Positions 26,807 to 35,854 of a stretch of 64,000 bases of DNA are shown here, piece by piece. How positions within the stretch are numbered: position 1 is the stretch's first letter; each line of letters starts with the position of its first letter. The notes under the pieces are model-generated. The model was not told where the DNA came from. It searched no databases and worked only from the letters and a program-made list of their open reading frames with translations. This stretch comes from a bacterium. GTDB lineage: Bacteria > Gemmatimonadota > Gemmatimonadetes > Gemmatimonadales > Gemmatimonadaceae. Position numbers and translations under genes: made by a program. The stretch is taken from the NCBI GenBank assembly GCA_021813725.1, contig JAKAJN010000004.1, forward strand, positions 1 to 64,000, written 5' to 3'.

Positions 26807-28431
26807 CGTTGGTTCTCCCGTCGAATGGCTTGAATGCGCCCGCCGCCGACTGTGAAGCGAGGTCGCAGGACGTGCTCGATCGGCCCCTCGCCTGTCTGCG
26901 CCTCCATCGCCGAGCGCACGCGCGCCAGCGTCATCAGACTGGGCACCGCGTACGGATCTGCGGCCAGCAGGTTCACCGTGTACCCGAGATCCTGGAACTG
27001 CGCGATGCTCATCGCGCTCCACGGCATGTTCGGCGTCCCCTCCGCGTAGCCCGTCATCAGTTCCAGGTCGAACGCGGCGGTGCCGCCCACCGGCGACTTG
27101 TTCGTCCCCGTGCAGGTGGTCGTGAACATCTCGCGCCAGTGGCCATCGGCGGTGCCGGCGGTGCCGCACTGCTCCACCGCCACGCCGGTTCCGGCCGCGC
27201 AGTGGTTGGCCGAGACGCCGAGCGCCAGGCACTGGGCGAGTGCCGCGGCACCGGTAAAGCGCGGGTTGGTGCTGCCGGTCGCGGTGGTGTCGTTGTAGGC
27301 CGCGCCGGTCAGCAGGCTCTTGTCGGTCCAGATCGTGCCGAAGCCAACCACGTGATTCATCTCGTGCAGCACCACCGACTCGAAGCGTCCGCTGTTGATA
27401 TACGTCTGGATGTCGGCTTCGTCGAACTTCATCACGCCGACGGCGGGGAGTATGGACTGGTTGCGCACATAGCACGGGCCAGCCTGCGCGAGAATCTTGC
27501 CGACGCCGTCAATCGGCGCCACGGAGGCGTAGATGATGACGCCCTGCGTAGTCTCGTTGAGCGTTCCCGTCAGCCCACTCACGCCACAGCCGTCCAGCGT
27601 CGCGCCGTTGAGGCTGACCGGCGAGATCTGCCCGACGATTGCCGCCTTGATGCGATTGGCGGCGTTGGTGAACGCGGTCTGCGCTTCCGTGGACATCGTC
27701 GGCCCGAAGAATCGCAGTTCGACGATGTAGCTCGTCTGGATGGTGGCGGTGAACGCCGTGGAGAAGCCGCCCGCAGTGGCCGTGGCCGTCTGCGTGCCGC
27801 CCCGTGTGCCGAGACGCCACGTGGCGCCGGCGGCGATGCCGCTCGCATTGGTGGTCAGCGTCGCTGGCGTGACCGAGCCGCCCCCCGCCGTGACGGCAAA
27901 GGCGACCGACTGGTTGGCGACGCCGTTGCCGTACTGGTCCTGCACCGCTGCGGCGAGCGGCGTCACGAGCACATCGCCGGCCTTGCCGGTCTGCGAGTTG
28001 CCGGTGGACACCACCACCTTCGCGGCGGCCGCCGCTGTTCCCGTGACGGTGATGACGAGCGGCGTCAGTCCCGAGACCGTGACCGTGAGCGTGTTCGCCC
28101 CGGCCGTCGTCCCGAGCGTCCACGTTCCCACGGAGGTCGGGCCACCGGCCGTCTTGGTGGGTGCCCCCACCAGCGTGCCGCCGCCGCTTGTCACGGCAAT
28201 CGACACGGCGATGTTGGCAAGCGCGTTGCCCGACGCGTCCGTGACCGTGAACGTCGGCGCGGAGGAGAGCGCGGTACCGACCGTCGCCGACGCACCGGAT
28301 CCGGACGCGGCTTGCACGGCCGTCGGCTTGGGTGGCGACGTGCCGTCGCCGCCAGAGCAGGCGACCGTCGCAATCGTCGCGACGAGTGTGCAGCTGCGCA
28401 GGACAAAACGCGAGGTGAGGGGACGGGTCAT
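26803..28431 (-). CDS. Leishmanolysin-like (M8) metalloprotease with Ig-like repeats
   Basis: A 542-residue secreted lipoprotein from ATG 28431 with lipobox ATVACSGG. Two bacterial Ig-like (BIG) domains of about 95 residues follow (AVSIAVTSGGGTLVG, SVAFAVTAGGGSVTP). The protease domain has the zinc motif HEMNHVVGFG at about residue 350, a third ligand in DGHWREMF, and the Met-turn LELMTGY. The HWRE...LMTGY spacing with an inserted Cys pair is as in bacterial M8-like proteins. It is expected to act at the cell surface. It is the first gene of a pair with the small lipoprotein, with which it shares a C-terminal motif. Confidence 0.88.
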   Translation of the reverse strand: MTRPLTSRFVLRSCTLVATIATVACSGGDGTSPPKPTAVQAASGSGASATVGTALSSAPTFTVTDASGNALANIAVSIAVTSGGGTLVGAPTKTAGGPTSVGTWTLGTTAGANTLTVTVSGLTPLVITVTGTAAAAAKVVVSTGNSQTGKAGDVLVTPLAAAVQDQYGNGVANQSVAFAVTAGGGSVTPATLTTNASGIAAGATWRLGTRGGTQTATATAGGFSTAFTATIQTSYIVELRFFGPTMSTEAQTAFTNAANRIKAAIVGQISPVSLNGATLDGCGVSGLTGTLNETTQGVIIYASVAPIDGVGKILAQAGPCYVRNQSILPAVGVMKFDEADIQTYINSGRFESVVLHEMNHVVGFGTIWTDKSLLTGAAYNDTTATGSTNPRFTGAAALAQCLALGVSANHCAAGTGVAVEQCGTAGTADGHWREMFTTTCTGTNKSPVGGTAAFDLELMTGYAEGTPNMPWSAMSIAQFQDLGYTVNLLAADPYAVPSLMTLARVRSAMEAQTGEGPIEHVLRPRFTVGGGRIQAIRRENQR

Positions 28432-28453
28432 CTGAGTCGGCCTGGTGTGAGAT

Positions 28454-29632
28454 TCAGGATGCCATCGCCGAACCGCCGAAACGGCCCAGCGTGGCAGCGA
28501 ACTGCAATTCATCTTCGTCAAAACGGTGCTCGGGGGCATGCGCAACGAGCAGGACACCCAGCGTGCTCCCTTCCCCCACGAGCGGCGCGAGCAGCACCGC
28601 GCCGCGCGCACCGCAGGAGTCGAGCGCCGCCTGTGCGCCCCACTGCCGCTCGCGCGCCTCGCGTGACGCCACCACGGTAGCTTCACCCGTGCGCACGACG
28701 GCCGCCACCGGTGCGGTGAGTTCGTCGAGCACACCTGAAAAGTTCGGCGGGGATGCCGCGAGAGGCAACGGCGCGCCCCCGTCCGCGGCGGACCTCAGAA
28801 CAGCCACCACGGCCGGTTGCAGCGGCCCTGCCGCCCGCACCAGTGCCTGTGCAACGGACCCGGGGTCGGACGCAGTGGCGAGGTCCGCCGACAACCGCTG
28901 CAGTGCCGGCAGGTAGAGGTCGGCGCGCGCCGACGCCGCCTCGTCCGCGGGCGGCTCGCCCGTACCGGAGGCGTGCTGGCGCACGATGTGCGTCGTCAGA
29001 CGCGTGGCCACGTGCGCGCGCATGGGCTGCAGCGCAACGCCGGCCAGCAGAAAGGCGAGGACCATCGCAGCGAGAATGACGCGCTGCACACTGGTGCTGT
29101 GCGCATTCTGCAGTCGCGTCTGTTCGCCGAGCACGCGCAGTTCCTCTTCCCGGATCTGTGTCACGAGCGCCATCAGCGAGTCCGCAACCTGCGCCGACGG
29201 TTCGCTCGAGAGGGCGCGGCGTGCCGAGTCGGCGCTGGCGCGGTCGCGGAGGAGCATCGCGGCGCGAAACGCGTCGAATTGCTGCGCCGCGCCGCTCGCC
29301 AGCGCGCGCACGCGCTCGAACTCGCGCGGATTGTCCTCGGTGCCGCGCCGCATTACGTCGAGGGCGTCCTCGACCTGGACCTGCGCCCCCTGCAGCAAGC
29401 GGCGCGTCGCGCTGTCGGGACGCACGATATACGCCTTGGCGAGGCGTTCGCCGTCCGCTCGCGCCACCACCACGCGCAATGCCGCCGCCATGTTGGCGTT
29501 CGCCCGCTGCACGATCCGGTCGGCTGCCACCAGGTGCGACGCGTAGTAGTACGACGCCGCGCCAAACAGCCCGAGCACCGCGAGCGCCGCACCGATGGTG
29601 ATCGCGAACTTCTGGACCGGGGTGAGTGGCAT
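28454..29632 (-). CDS. Membrane sensor with CHASE3-like and GAF-like domains, no output domain
   Basis: A 392-residue protein from ATG 29632. TM1 (residues about 9-29, ITIGAALAVLGLFGAASYYYA), a helical periplasmic region of CHASE3 type to about residue 180, TM2 (VILAAMVLAFLLAGVALQPM), then a cytoplasmic part whose last 140 residues look like a GAF fold (AVVAVLRSAADGG, GAVLLAPLVGEGSTLGVLLVAH). No HisKA, HATPase, GGDEF, EAL or HAMP is present. It may work through a partner protein or be a remnant of a larger sensor. It lies 14 bases downstream of the PBP1A gene on the same strand. Confidence 0.75.
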   Translation of the reverse strand: MPLTPVQKFAITIGAALAVLGLFGAASYYYASHLVAADRIVQRANANMAAALRVVVARADGERLAKAYIVRPDSATRRLLQGAQVQVEDALDVMRRGTEDNPREFERVRALASGAAQQFDAFRAAMLLRDRASADSARRALSSEPSAQVADSLMALVTQIREEELRVLGEQTRLQNAHSTSVQRVILAAMVLAFLLAGVALQPMRAHVATRLTTHIVRQHASGTGEPPADEAASARADLYLPALQRLSADLATASDPGSVAQALVRAAGPLQPAVVAVLRSAADGGAPLPLAASPPNFSGVLDELTAPVAAVVRTGEATVVASREARERQWGAQAALDSCGARGAVLLAPLVGEGSTLGVLLVAHAPEHRFDEDELQFAATLGRFGGSAMAS

Positions 29633-29646
29633 GCGGGTGCGATCGC

Positions 29647-31662
29647 TCAGGGAATGGGACCCCAGCCAAAGAGGCGGCGCGCATCCACGCGCAGCGCACC
29701 CGGTTCGGTCCCCGGCAAAAAGTACTCCAAGTAACGGCGATCCGGCGGCGTTCTTGCATCGGCAAGTGCGCCGCTGGCACGATCGAGTTCCGCGGTCACG
29801 AGCCCCGGCGGTGTCGTCCACGGGACGCCACGGCCGTAGCCGGAACGGGCCAGCATCTGGCCGAAAATCGGCGCTGCCAGCGTGCCGCCGGCCGCTCCGG
29901 GCATGATCGGCCGCGGTCGGTCGAATCCGAGCCAGACGCCGGCCACCAGGTCGGACGTCGCACCGAGGAACCAGACGTCGGTGTTGTCGTCGGTCGTCCC
30001 CGTCTTTCCGGCCACCGGCACCGAATACGGCACATAACGCCGCACGGCGGTCGCCGTCCCCCGATCCACCACATCCCGCAGCATCTCGCGCACGATGAAC
30101 GCCACATCGGCCGGCATGGCCGGTGGGAGCGTGCGGACTCCCTGGCTGTACACGATGCGACCCGCCGCATCCTCGGCCCGCACGACAAAGCGCGGTTCGA
30201 CCGGCACACCCAAGTTGGGGAAGGCGGTGAACGCGGCGACGAGATCAAGTGGTTGCACGGCCGAGGCGCCGATGGCGCTCGAGGGCCACGGCGCGATGTA
30301 CGAGCGAATGCCCATGCGGCGCGCGAGCGCCACGACCGAGTCACCCGTGACGCGCTGCCACAGCTGCACCGCCACCGGATTGCGCGAGCGCGTCAGCGCC
30401 TCGCGCAGGGTCAGGTCGCCGAGAAACTCGCCATCGGCGTTGCCGGGACGATAGAGGACGCCGCGATCCACGACCAACTCGAGCGACGTGTCGGGAACGA
30501 TCGCGTTGGCCGGTATTGAGTCGAGGATGGCGCGCGCGTACACGAACGGCTTGAACGCCGAGCCGGGCTGGCGCACGCCATTGACGGCGCGGTTGAACGG
30601 CGCCGCGGCGAAGTCGCGTCCGCCGACCAGCGCACGCACGTCGCCCGTCGCCGGATCCATCGCCACGACCATCCCCTGCAGGTAGTCGGTGCTCCCCTTG
30701 GGGTGCTTGGCGTACGTCGGGTTGCGGTAGCCCGGTCGCGCCTCGACTGCCGCCGTCCCCTCCACGAGCGCCACCCACGCCGCGTTCTGCAGGGTGGGGT
30801 CGAGCGTCGTCATCACCCGGAATCCGCCCTGCGCCACCGGCACGCCGGCGCGTTCCATCTGGGCGCGCACCACTTCCACGAACCACGGCGCGCTGAACGC
30901 GAGCCCGCCGTTGGCCACCGTCACAATCTTCTGCGCCTTGGCCGCCGTGGCCTGCTCGCGCGTGATGTATTTCTGCGCAACCATCAGGTCGAGAATCGCG
31001 TCGCGGCGGTTGCGGTTGCGATCGGGATGGCGCGACGGATCATAGATCGCCGGCCCCTTCGGCAGCGCCGCCAGCGACGCCGCCTCGGCGAGCGTCACGT
31101 GCGCCGCCGACTTGCCGAAGTAGTGCCGCGCCGCCGCCTCGATGCCGTACCAGTTGCGGCCGAAGAGGATCGTATTGAGGTACGCCTCGAGAATCTGCTC
31201 CTTCGTGTAGTGCCGCTCCATCTCGCGGGCCGCGCGCTGTTCGCGGAGCTTGCGCGGCAGGCCGGCGAGCCCGCGCTCGCTGCGATCAATGAGGTCGGGG
31301 TGCAGGTTGCCGACCAGTTGCTGCGTGATGGTGGACGCACCGCGCGAGGCGCCGAGCAGGTTGTCCTTGACCGCTCCCGCGATGCCGACCAGGTCCACGC
31401 CGTCGTGCTGGTAGAAACGCTGATCCTCCACGGCAATGAAGGCCTGCGGGAGGTAGCGCGGCAGGGTGCGAATGGAGACGGAGGTGCGCCACTCGCGCCC
31501 AATTTCGCCGATCAGTGAGCCGTCGCGCGCATAGACGAGCGAGGACTGGGCGAGCGGGATGATCTGCCACGCCTCGCCCGTGGCTGGCTTGGAGGCGGGC
31601 GCTTGCTGGGCCAGCAGGAGCGGAGCGGCGAGGACCGAGAGGAGGGTGCTGCGAAAGATCAT
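29647..31662 (-). CDS. Penicillin-binding protein 1A-type transglycosylase/transpeptidase
   Basis: A 671-residue class A PBP that polymerises and cross-links peptidoglycan. The GT51 domain has AVEDQRFYQHDGVD (catalytic Glu near residue 80), GASTITQQL and the RKLREQ/LEAYLN segments. The transpeptidase domain has PGSAFKPF (Ser nucleophile, SxxK), SRNPVA (SxN) and VAGKTGTT (KTG). All motifs are intact. The N-terminus (MIFRSTLLSVLAAPLLLAQQ) looks more like a cleavable signal than a long anchor. It is divergent from nadE, 84 bases away. Confidence 0.94.
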   Translation of the reverse strand: MIFRSTLLSVLAAPLLLAQQAPASKPATGEAWQIIPLAQSSLVYARDGSLIGEIGREWRTSVSIRTLPRYLPQAFIAVEDQRFYQHDGVDLVGIAGAVKDNLLGASRGASTITQQLVGNLHPDLIDRSERGLAGLPRKLREQRAAREMERHYTKEQILEAYLNTILFGRNWYGIEAAARHYFGKSAAHVTLAEAASLAALPKGPAIYDPSRHPDRNRNRRDAILDLMVAQKYITREQATAAKAQKIVTVANGGLAFSAPWFVEVVRAQMERAGVPVAQGGFRVMTTLDPTLQNAAWVALVEGTAAVEARPGYRNPTYAKHPKGSTDYLQGMVVAMDPATGDVRALVGGRDFAAAPFNRAVNGVRQPGSAFKPFVYARAILDSIPANAIVPDTSLELVVDRGVLYRPGNADGEFLGDLTLREALTRSRNPVAVQLWQRVTGDSVVALARRMGIRSYIAPWPSSAIGASAVQPLDLVAAFTAFPNLGVPVEPRFVVRAEDAAGRIVYSQGVRTLPPAMPADVAFIVREMLRDVVDRGTATAVRRYVPYSVPVAGKTGTTDDNTDVWFLGATSDLVAGVWLGFDRPRPIMPGAAGGTLAAPIFGQMLARSGYGRGVPWTTPPGLVTAELDRASGALADARTPPDRRYLEYFLPGTEPGALRVDARRLFGWGPIP

Positions 31663-31746
31663 CTAGAGTCATACACCCAATCGTCGCAAAGGGGAACCGG
31701 ACGGGACCCCCTCCCCGTAACGCCGGAGGGATGCGAGCTTGAATTG

Positions 31747-33585
31747 ATGTCCATTCTCCGACTCGCCATCGCGCAGTTCCGCCCCCGCAAGGGCGATGTC
31801 GCGGCCAACCTCGCACGGGCCGGCGAGGTGCTGGCACAGGCGGCGGCCCTCGAAGCCCCGCCGCACGTCGTCCAGTTCCCGGAGGCCATTCTCTCGGGCT
31901 ACTTCGTCGAGGGTGGCATTCGCGAGAATGCGATGACCCCCGACGCGGTGGTGCGCGCGCTCGACGGCCACTGGCGCGCAGCGGCGCGACCGGGATCCAC
32001 CATGGACGTGATGGTGGGCTTCTACGAGCGCCACGATGGCACGCTCTACAACAGCGCGCTGTACGCGCGGCTCGGCGGCGCCGACCCCGTGCTGCTGCAC
32101 GTGCATCGCAAGAACTTCCTCCCCACCTACTCGCTCTTCGATGAGGAGCGGTTCATGGAGCGCGGCTTCGACATTCGCGCCTTCGACACCGCGTGGGGAC
32201 GTGCGGCGATGCTCGTCTGCGAGGATGCGTGGCACTCGCTCACCGGCACCATCGCCGCACTCGACGGCGCGCAGGTGATCTTCGTGAGTTCGGCGGCGGT
32301 GGCGCGCGGTACGCATCCGCGAGGCGACGGCGTGGACGGCCCAGGGACCATCGCGCGCTGGGAGCGGCTGATCCGGGACATCGCCGAGGAACAAGGCGTG
32401 TTCTGCACGCTTGCGAACCTCGTGGGAAGCGAAGGCGGCAAGATGTTCCAGGGCGGGTCGCTCGTGGCGGGGCCACGCGGCGACGTTCGCGCCCGCGCGC
32501 CGGTGTGGGACGAGGCACTGCTTGTCACCGAGCTCGACCTCGGCGACATCGCCCGCTGCCGTGCTGATGCGCCGATGCTCAGCGACCTCAAGGTGGCCAT
32601 CCCGTACCTCTCGTCGGAGATGAAGCGTGCCGTGTACGCGCCGCGCCTGTCTCCCAAGCCGCGCGCGGTGCCGCGTACGGCGCCGCCGCCGGCTGACGAA
32701 CCCCGCCCCGCGACCCGCGGGTCCGCCGACGCACTTCCGGTGATCGTGCCGGAGGGCGGCGGCCGCGCCGCGCCGCCGCCGCTTGACATTGACGCACCGC
32801 TCGTCGAACGCTGGCTCGTGCAGTTCCTGCGCGACGAACTCGGTCGCCGCGGCTTTGCGAAGGCTATCGTCGGCATCTCCGGCGGTGTGGACTCCGCGGT
32901 CACCGCGACGCTCGCTGTGCGCGCGCTGGGCCCGGAGAACGTCGTCGGTGTCCGCCTGCCGTATCGCTCATCCAGCACCGACTCGCTGTCGCATGCGCAG
33001 ATGGTCATTGACCAGCTTGGCATCGAGAGTCGCACGCTCGACATCTCCGCCGCGGTGGACGGCTATCTCGCGCTCGAGCCCGGCGCGGATGCCGCGCGGC
33101 GCGGCAATGTGATGGCGCGCGTGCGGATGATCGCCCTCTTCGACCTCAGCGCCAAGCACCGTGCACTCCCGCTCGGCACCGGAAACAAGAGCGAGCGGCT
33201 GCTCGGCTACTTCACATGGCACGCGGACGATTCGCCGCCCGTGAATCCGCTCGGCGACCTGTACAAGACGCAGGTGTGGGCCCTGGCGCGTCATCTCGGC
33301 GTGCCGGCGGAGATCATCGAGAAGCCGGCGACCGCCGACCTCGTGCAAGGGCAGACCGATGAGGGCGATTTCGGCATCACGTACGCGAAGGCGGACACCA
33401 TCCTCAATTGGCTGCTCCACGGCTGGACGCCCGACGAGGTCGCGACGCGCGGATTCAGCGCGACGGACGTGGAGCGCGTGCGGCATCGCCTCGATGGCAC
33501 GCACTGGAAGCGGCGCCTGCCGACGGTGGCGATGCTGAGCGGCGCGGCGATTGGCGAGAGTTATCTGCGGCCGGTGGATTACTGA
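31747..33585 (+). CDS. nadE: Glutamine-dependent NAD(+) synthetase
   Basis: A 612-residue two-domain enzyme from ATG 31747. The N-terminal nitrilase-type glutaminase has Glu in FPEAILSGY, Lys in VHRKNFLPTYSLFDE and Cys in MLVCEDAWHS (about residue 158). A proline-rich linker (about 310-350) leads to the synthetase domain with the ATP loop GISGGVDSAVT (about 376), GTGNKSE and a DEGDFGI region. It amidates nicotinic acid adenine dinucleotide to NAD in the cytoplasm, taking ammonia from glutamine. It ends at a 14-base perfect hairpin. Confidence 0.96.
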   Translation: MSILRLAIAQFRPRKGDVAANLARAGEVLAQAAALEAPPHVVQFPEAILSGYFVEGGIRENAMTPDAVVRALDGHWRAAARPGSTMDVMVGFYERHDGTLYNSALYARLGGADPVLLHVHRKNFLPTYSLFDEERFMERGFDIRAFDTAWGRAAMLVCEDAWHSLTGTIAALDGAQVIFVSSAAVARGTHPRGDGVDGPGTIARWERLIRDIAEEQGVFCTLANLVGSEGGKMFQGGSLVAGPRGDVRARAPVWDEALLVTELDLGDIARCRADAPMLSDLKVAIPYLSSEMKRAVYAPRLSPKPRAVPRTAPPPADEPRPATRGSADALPVIVPEGGGRAAPPPLDIDAPLVERWLVQFLRDELGRRGFAKAIVGISGGVDSAVTATLAVRALGPENVVGVRLPYRSSSTDSLSHAQMVIDQLGIESRTLDISAAVDGYLALEPGADAARRGNVMARVRMIALFDLSAKHRALPLGTGNKSERLLGYFTWHADDSPPVNPLGDLYKTQVWALARHLGVPAEIIEKPATADLVQGQTDEGDFGITYAKADTILNWLLHGWTPDEVATRGFSATDVERVRHRLDGTHWKRRLPTVAMLSGAAIGESYLRPVDY

Positions 33586-33599
33586 GGCACCCGAAGCGA

Positions 33600-33629
33600 G
33601 ACGGCCCTCGGCAGATGCCGAGGGCCGTC
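33600..33629. terminator. Perfect 14-base hairpin between convergent genes
   Basis: GACGGCCCTCGGCA and its exact complement flank a GA loop, 15 bases after the nadE stop and 5 bases before the end of the convergent small membrane protein gene. No T tract; probably a bidirectional terminator or RNA-stabilising hairpin. Confidence 0.8.
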
Positions 33630-33633
33630 GCCG

Positions 33634-33969
33634 TTACGGTGCGCTGGTGCGTCGTTTCCAGGCGAGCGCGGTGGCGGCGAGGACCAAGCCCGCACCGAGC
33701 AAACTGGTGCGTAACCGCTGCTCGGGTCCGGAGAAGTACACCCATTGCACCGCCATTGCGAGCGCAACGGCCGGAAGGAGCCACGAATTCTTCCGAGTGC
33801 GTTCCCTGTCCTCGGGCGTGCGAACACGATTTGCCCACGACATTCCGATGAAGAACGCGACGAACGCCGTCTCGTCCATCCACTGCCATTCTGGGCGCAG
33901 AAGCCAACCCAGCAAGGAACTGAGCAGAACAACGGTGCTGGCGTATTCGATGCGTTGGCTCTTCGTCAT
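33634..33969 (-). CDS. Small membrane protein, unknown function
   Basis: A 111-residue protein from ATG 33969 with about four hydrophobic stretches (STVVLLSSLLGWLL, ETAFVAFFIGMSWA, WLLPAVALAMAVQWVYF, LLGAGLVLAATALAW). No family was recognised and no motif stands out. It follows the lipoprotein gene on the same strand with a 31-base gap, so they may be transcribed together. Inner-membrane location is predicted. Confidence 0.7.
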   Translation of the reverse strand: MTKSQRIEYASTVVLLSSLLGWLLRPEWQWMDETAFVAFFIGMSWANRVRTPEDRERTRKNSWLLPAVALAMAVQWVYFSGPEQRLRTSLLGAGLVLAATALAWKRRTSAP

Positions 33970-34000
33970 GGGGAGAATTCCGGATTCGGGTTGACAGAAT

Positions 34001-34780
34001 CTAGGGCATGTCGACGATCTTACCGGCGTCCGCAACGCACTGATCGAGCGCGGCTTCAGCACGGGTCAGCGCACGGTACATCCTGAGCTGATACGCATAC
34101 GCCGTCCAGGCTGCGACGGGGCTTCCCGTCAGTGTCGCTCCAGTTGCAGTAATGATGGAGAACAACCAGTTGTCAATCGCGTCTTCGACGGCGCGAGCCT
34201 GTCCATCGCACGGGCCGCCATCGCCGAAGTACTCTCCTTCAAGCGCGCGCATCCGACCCGCGAGCCTAACGTCGCCTGACTTGGCCGGAACACCCAATAG
34301 CACTTGTCGCGTGAACGAGATTCGACCGCCGGCAAGCGCACCCACTGCTCCCATCTGCCGCGAATCGAAGCGTGCCGGCACGCTGCCGTCCGCATAGCGG
34401 ACCAGCTGTTGACGATCGAGTTCGAAGCTGTCGAAAGTACGGCGCCATTCGTTGCGCAGTCGAGCGACGAGCCGCCCATTCTGTGTGATTCGAACGTCTC
34501 GCGGCAACCCGTCGGCATCAACAACCGACTCGAGCACGTACTGCGATCCGTCGCCGAGTCGAACTGCCCGCCGCCGCACCTTCTCCCCCGGCAGCAGCGT
34601 CGGCAGGCCAGCATCGATGATCGGGATGTCCGCCGCGCGCGGGGCGAGCGGGTTGGGGAACTGCGGAAGCGGGAACTGCTTGACCGGCGCCGACGGCACG
34701 TCGGAGCACGCCCCCGCCATCACGGCGAGGATGCCGCCCAGTGCAAAGCCAAGCGTGCGGCGAGAAATGAAGGGTGTCAT
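34001..34780 (-). CDS. Lipoprotein of unknown function
   Basis: A 259-residue protein from ATG 34780 with a twin-arginine-like start (ISRRTLGFALGG) and a lipobox at VMAGACSD. The middle is beta-rich (VRLGDGSQYVLESVVDADGLPRD region), and residues about 205-240 form a hydrophobic helix (NWLFSIITATGATL). Two cysteines (GGPCDGQ and DQCVADAG) bracket that helix. No family is recognised. It is divergent from the Ada-like gene. Confidence 0.72.
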   Translation of the reverse strand: MTPFISRRTLGFALGGILAVMAGACSDVPSAPVKQFPLPQFPNPLAPRAADIPIIDAGLPTLLPGEKVRRRAVRLGDGSQYVLESVVDADGLPRDVRITQNGRLVARLRNEWRRTFDSFELDRQQLVRYADGSVPARFDSRQMGAVGALAGGRISFTRQVLLGVPAKSGDVRLAGRMRALEGEYFGDGGPCDGQARAVEDAIDNWLFSIITATGATLTGSPVAAWTAYAYQLRMYRALTRAEAALDQCVADAGKIVDMP

Positions 34781-34925
34781 GGTCGCGTCTCCCTGTGTTC
34801 GTGGTCTTCTCACGAACCAGGCGATCGCGGGGCCAAGGATGGCGGCGCTATGACCCTGTCGCGTGGTTCACGCCCCCACGGTGTCACGCGTCGCCGAACG
34901 GTGTGTCGCCATTTTCACGCCGCTG

Positions 34926-34933
34926 TATACAAT
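34926..34933 (+). promoter_or_regulatory. Probable -10 element of the Ada-like gene
   Basis: TATACAAT lies 7 bases before ATG 34941 in otherwise GC-rich DNA. A transcript from this -10 would begin at or next to the ATG, and there is no Shine-Dalgarno sequence, so a leaderless mRNA is likely. No good -35 was found. Confidence 0.45.
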
Positions 34934-34940
34934 TCATTGC

Positions 34941-35801
34941 ATGGCCGAATCCGCCGCCGCCGACTACGAGCGCGTCGCGCGTACCATCCGGTACCTCGAC
35001 GCCCACTGGCGCGACCAGCCGTCACTCGCGGCCCTGGCGCGGCACGCGGGGCTCAGTGAGTCGCACTTCCAGCGCCTCTTCACGCGCTGGGTCGGCATCA
35101 GCCCGAAACGATTCCTGCAGCACTCTACGGCACAGTTCGCGCGCGCCCTGCTACGCGAGCATCGGGCCGCGCTTCCGACCACGCTCGACGCGGGACTTTC
35201 CAACCCGTCCCGCCTGCATGAGCTGATTGTTCACGCCGAGGCCATGACACCGGGGCAGCTCAAGCGCGGTGGCGCCGGCGTCGAGATCGCGTGGGGAGTG
35301 CATGATTCGCCGCTGGGCGCCGCGTTCGTCGCCGTGACGCCCCTCGGCATCTGCTCGCTGCAATTTGCCGACTCGGCGGCCGAGCGTCGCGCCGCGCGCG
35401 AGCGGCTGCGCGACGAGTGGCCTGCGTCAGTGCTTGTCGAATCGACCGCACGTACGCGCCGCGCCGCCCGCGCGGCCCTCGGCACGCTTGGCGCACCGAA
35501 CGGACCACTCGCCCTGCACGTGCACGGCACGAACTTCCAGCTCAAGGTCTGGTCGGCCCTGTTGCGTATCGCGCCTGGTTCGGTGACGACGTACGAGGAA
35601 GTCGCCGGCTCCATCGGACAGCCGCGCGCCGTGCGGGCGGTGGGGAGCGCCGTGGGGCGGAACCCCGTGAGCGTGCTCATCCCGTGCCATCGCGTCATCC
35701 GCAAGAGCGGCGAACTGGGTGGCTATGCGTGGGGGCTCGAGCGGAAGGAAGTACTGCTGAGAGCGGAAGACAGCAGACGTCAAACGGAAGACGGAAGATA
35801 G
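34941..35801 (+). CDS. AraC-type regulator fused to O6-methylguanine-DNA methyltransferase (Ada-like)
   Basis: A 286-residue protein from ATG 34941. Residues about 5-105 form an AraC-type double helix-turn-helix (SLAALARHAGLSESHFQRLF), and 110-275 an MGMT domain with the acceptor Cys in LIPCHRVIRKSGELGGYAWG and the HTH residues of the methyltransferase fold. It repairs O6-alkylguanine in a suicide reaction and probably controls genes. The N-terminal phosphotriester-sensing domain of true Ada is absent, so the activation mechanism must differ. The last residues (RRQTEDGR) are encoded by a GACGGAA repeat array. Confidence 0.92.
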   Translation: MAESAAADYERVARTIRYLDAHWRDQPSLAALARHAGLSESHFQRLFTRWVGISPKRFLQHSTAQFARALLREHRAALPTTLDAGLSNPSRLHELIVHAEAMTPGQLKRGGAGVEIAWGVHDSPLGAAFVAVTPLGICSLQFADSAAERRAARERLRDEWPASVLVESTARTRRAARAALGTLGAPNGPLALHVHGTNFQLKVWSALLRIAPGSVTTYEEVAGSIGQPRAVRAVGSAVGRNPVSVLIPCHRVIRKSGELGGYAWGLERKEVLLRAEDSRRQTEDGR

Positions 35802-35850
35802 TCGCGCCTCAGCGCGACTTCTCCCGTCTCCCGTCTCCCGTCTCCCGTCT
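35783..35850. repeat. Inverted GACGGGA heptamer array around a hairpin core
   Basis: Left units ACGGAAG run to 35798; a perfect 7-base hairpin GTCGCGC-CTCA-GCGCGAC lies at 35801-35818; right units CTCCCGT repeat four times to 35850. It spans the stop of the Ada-like gene and reaches the end of the convergent HNH gene, so it probably works as a bidirectional terminator. Confidence 0.7.
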
Positions 35851-35854
35851 GCCT

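Noticed and set aside
26809-28680. A 623-residue plus-strand open frame
   Set aside because: Antisense to the M8-like protease gene, which has a clear zinc motif and lipobox.
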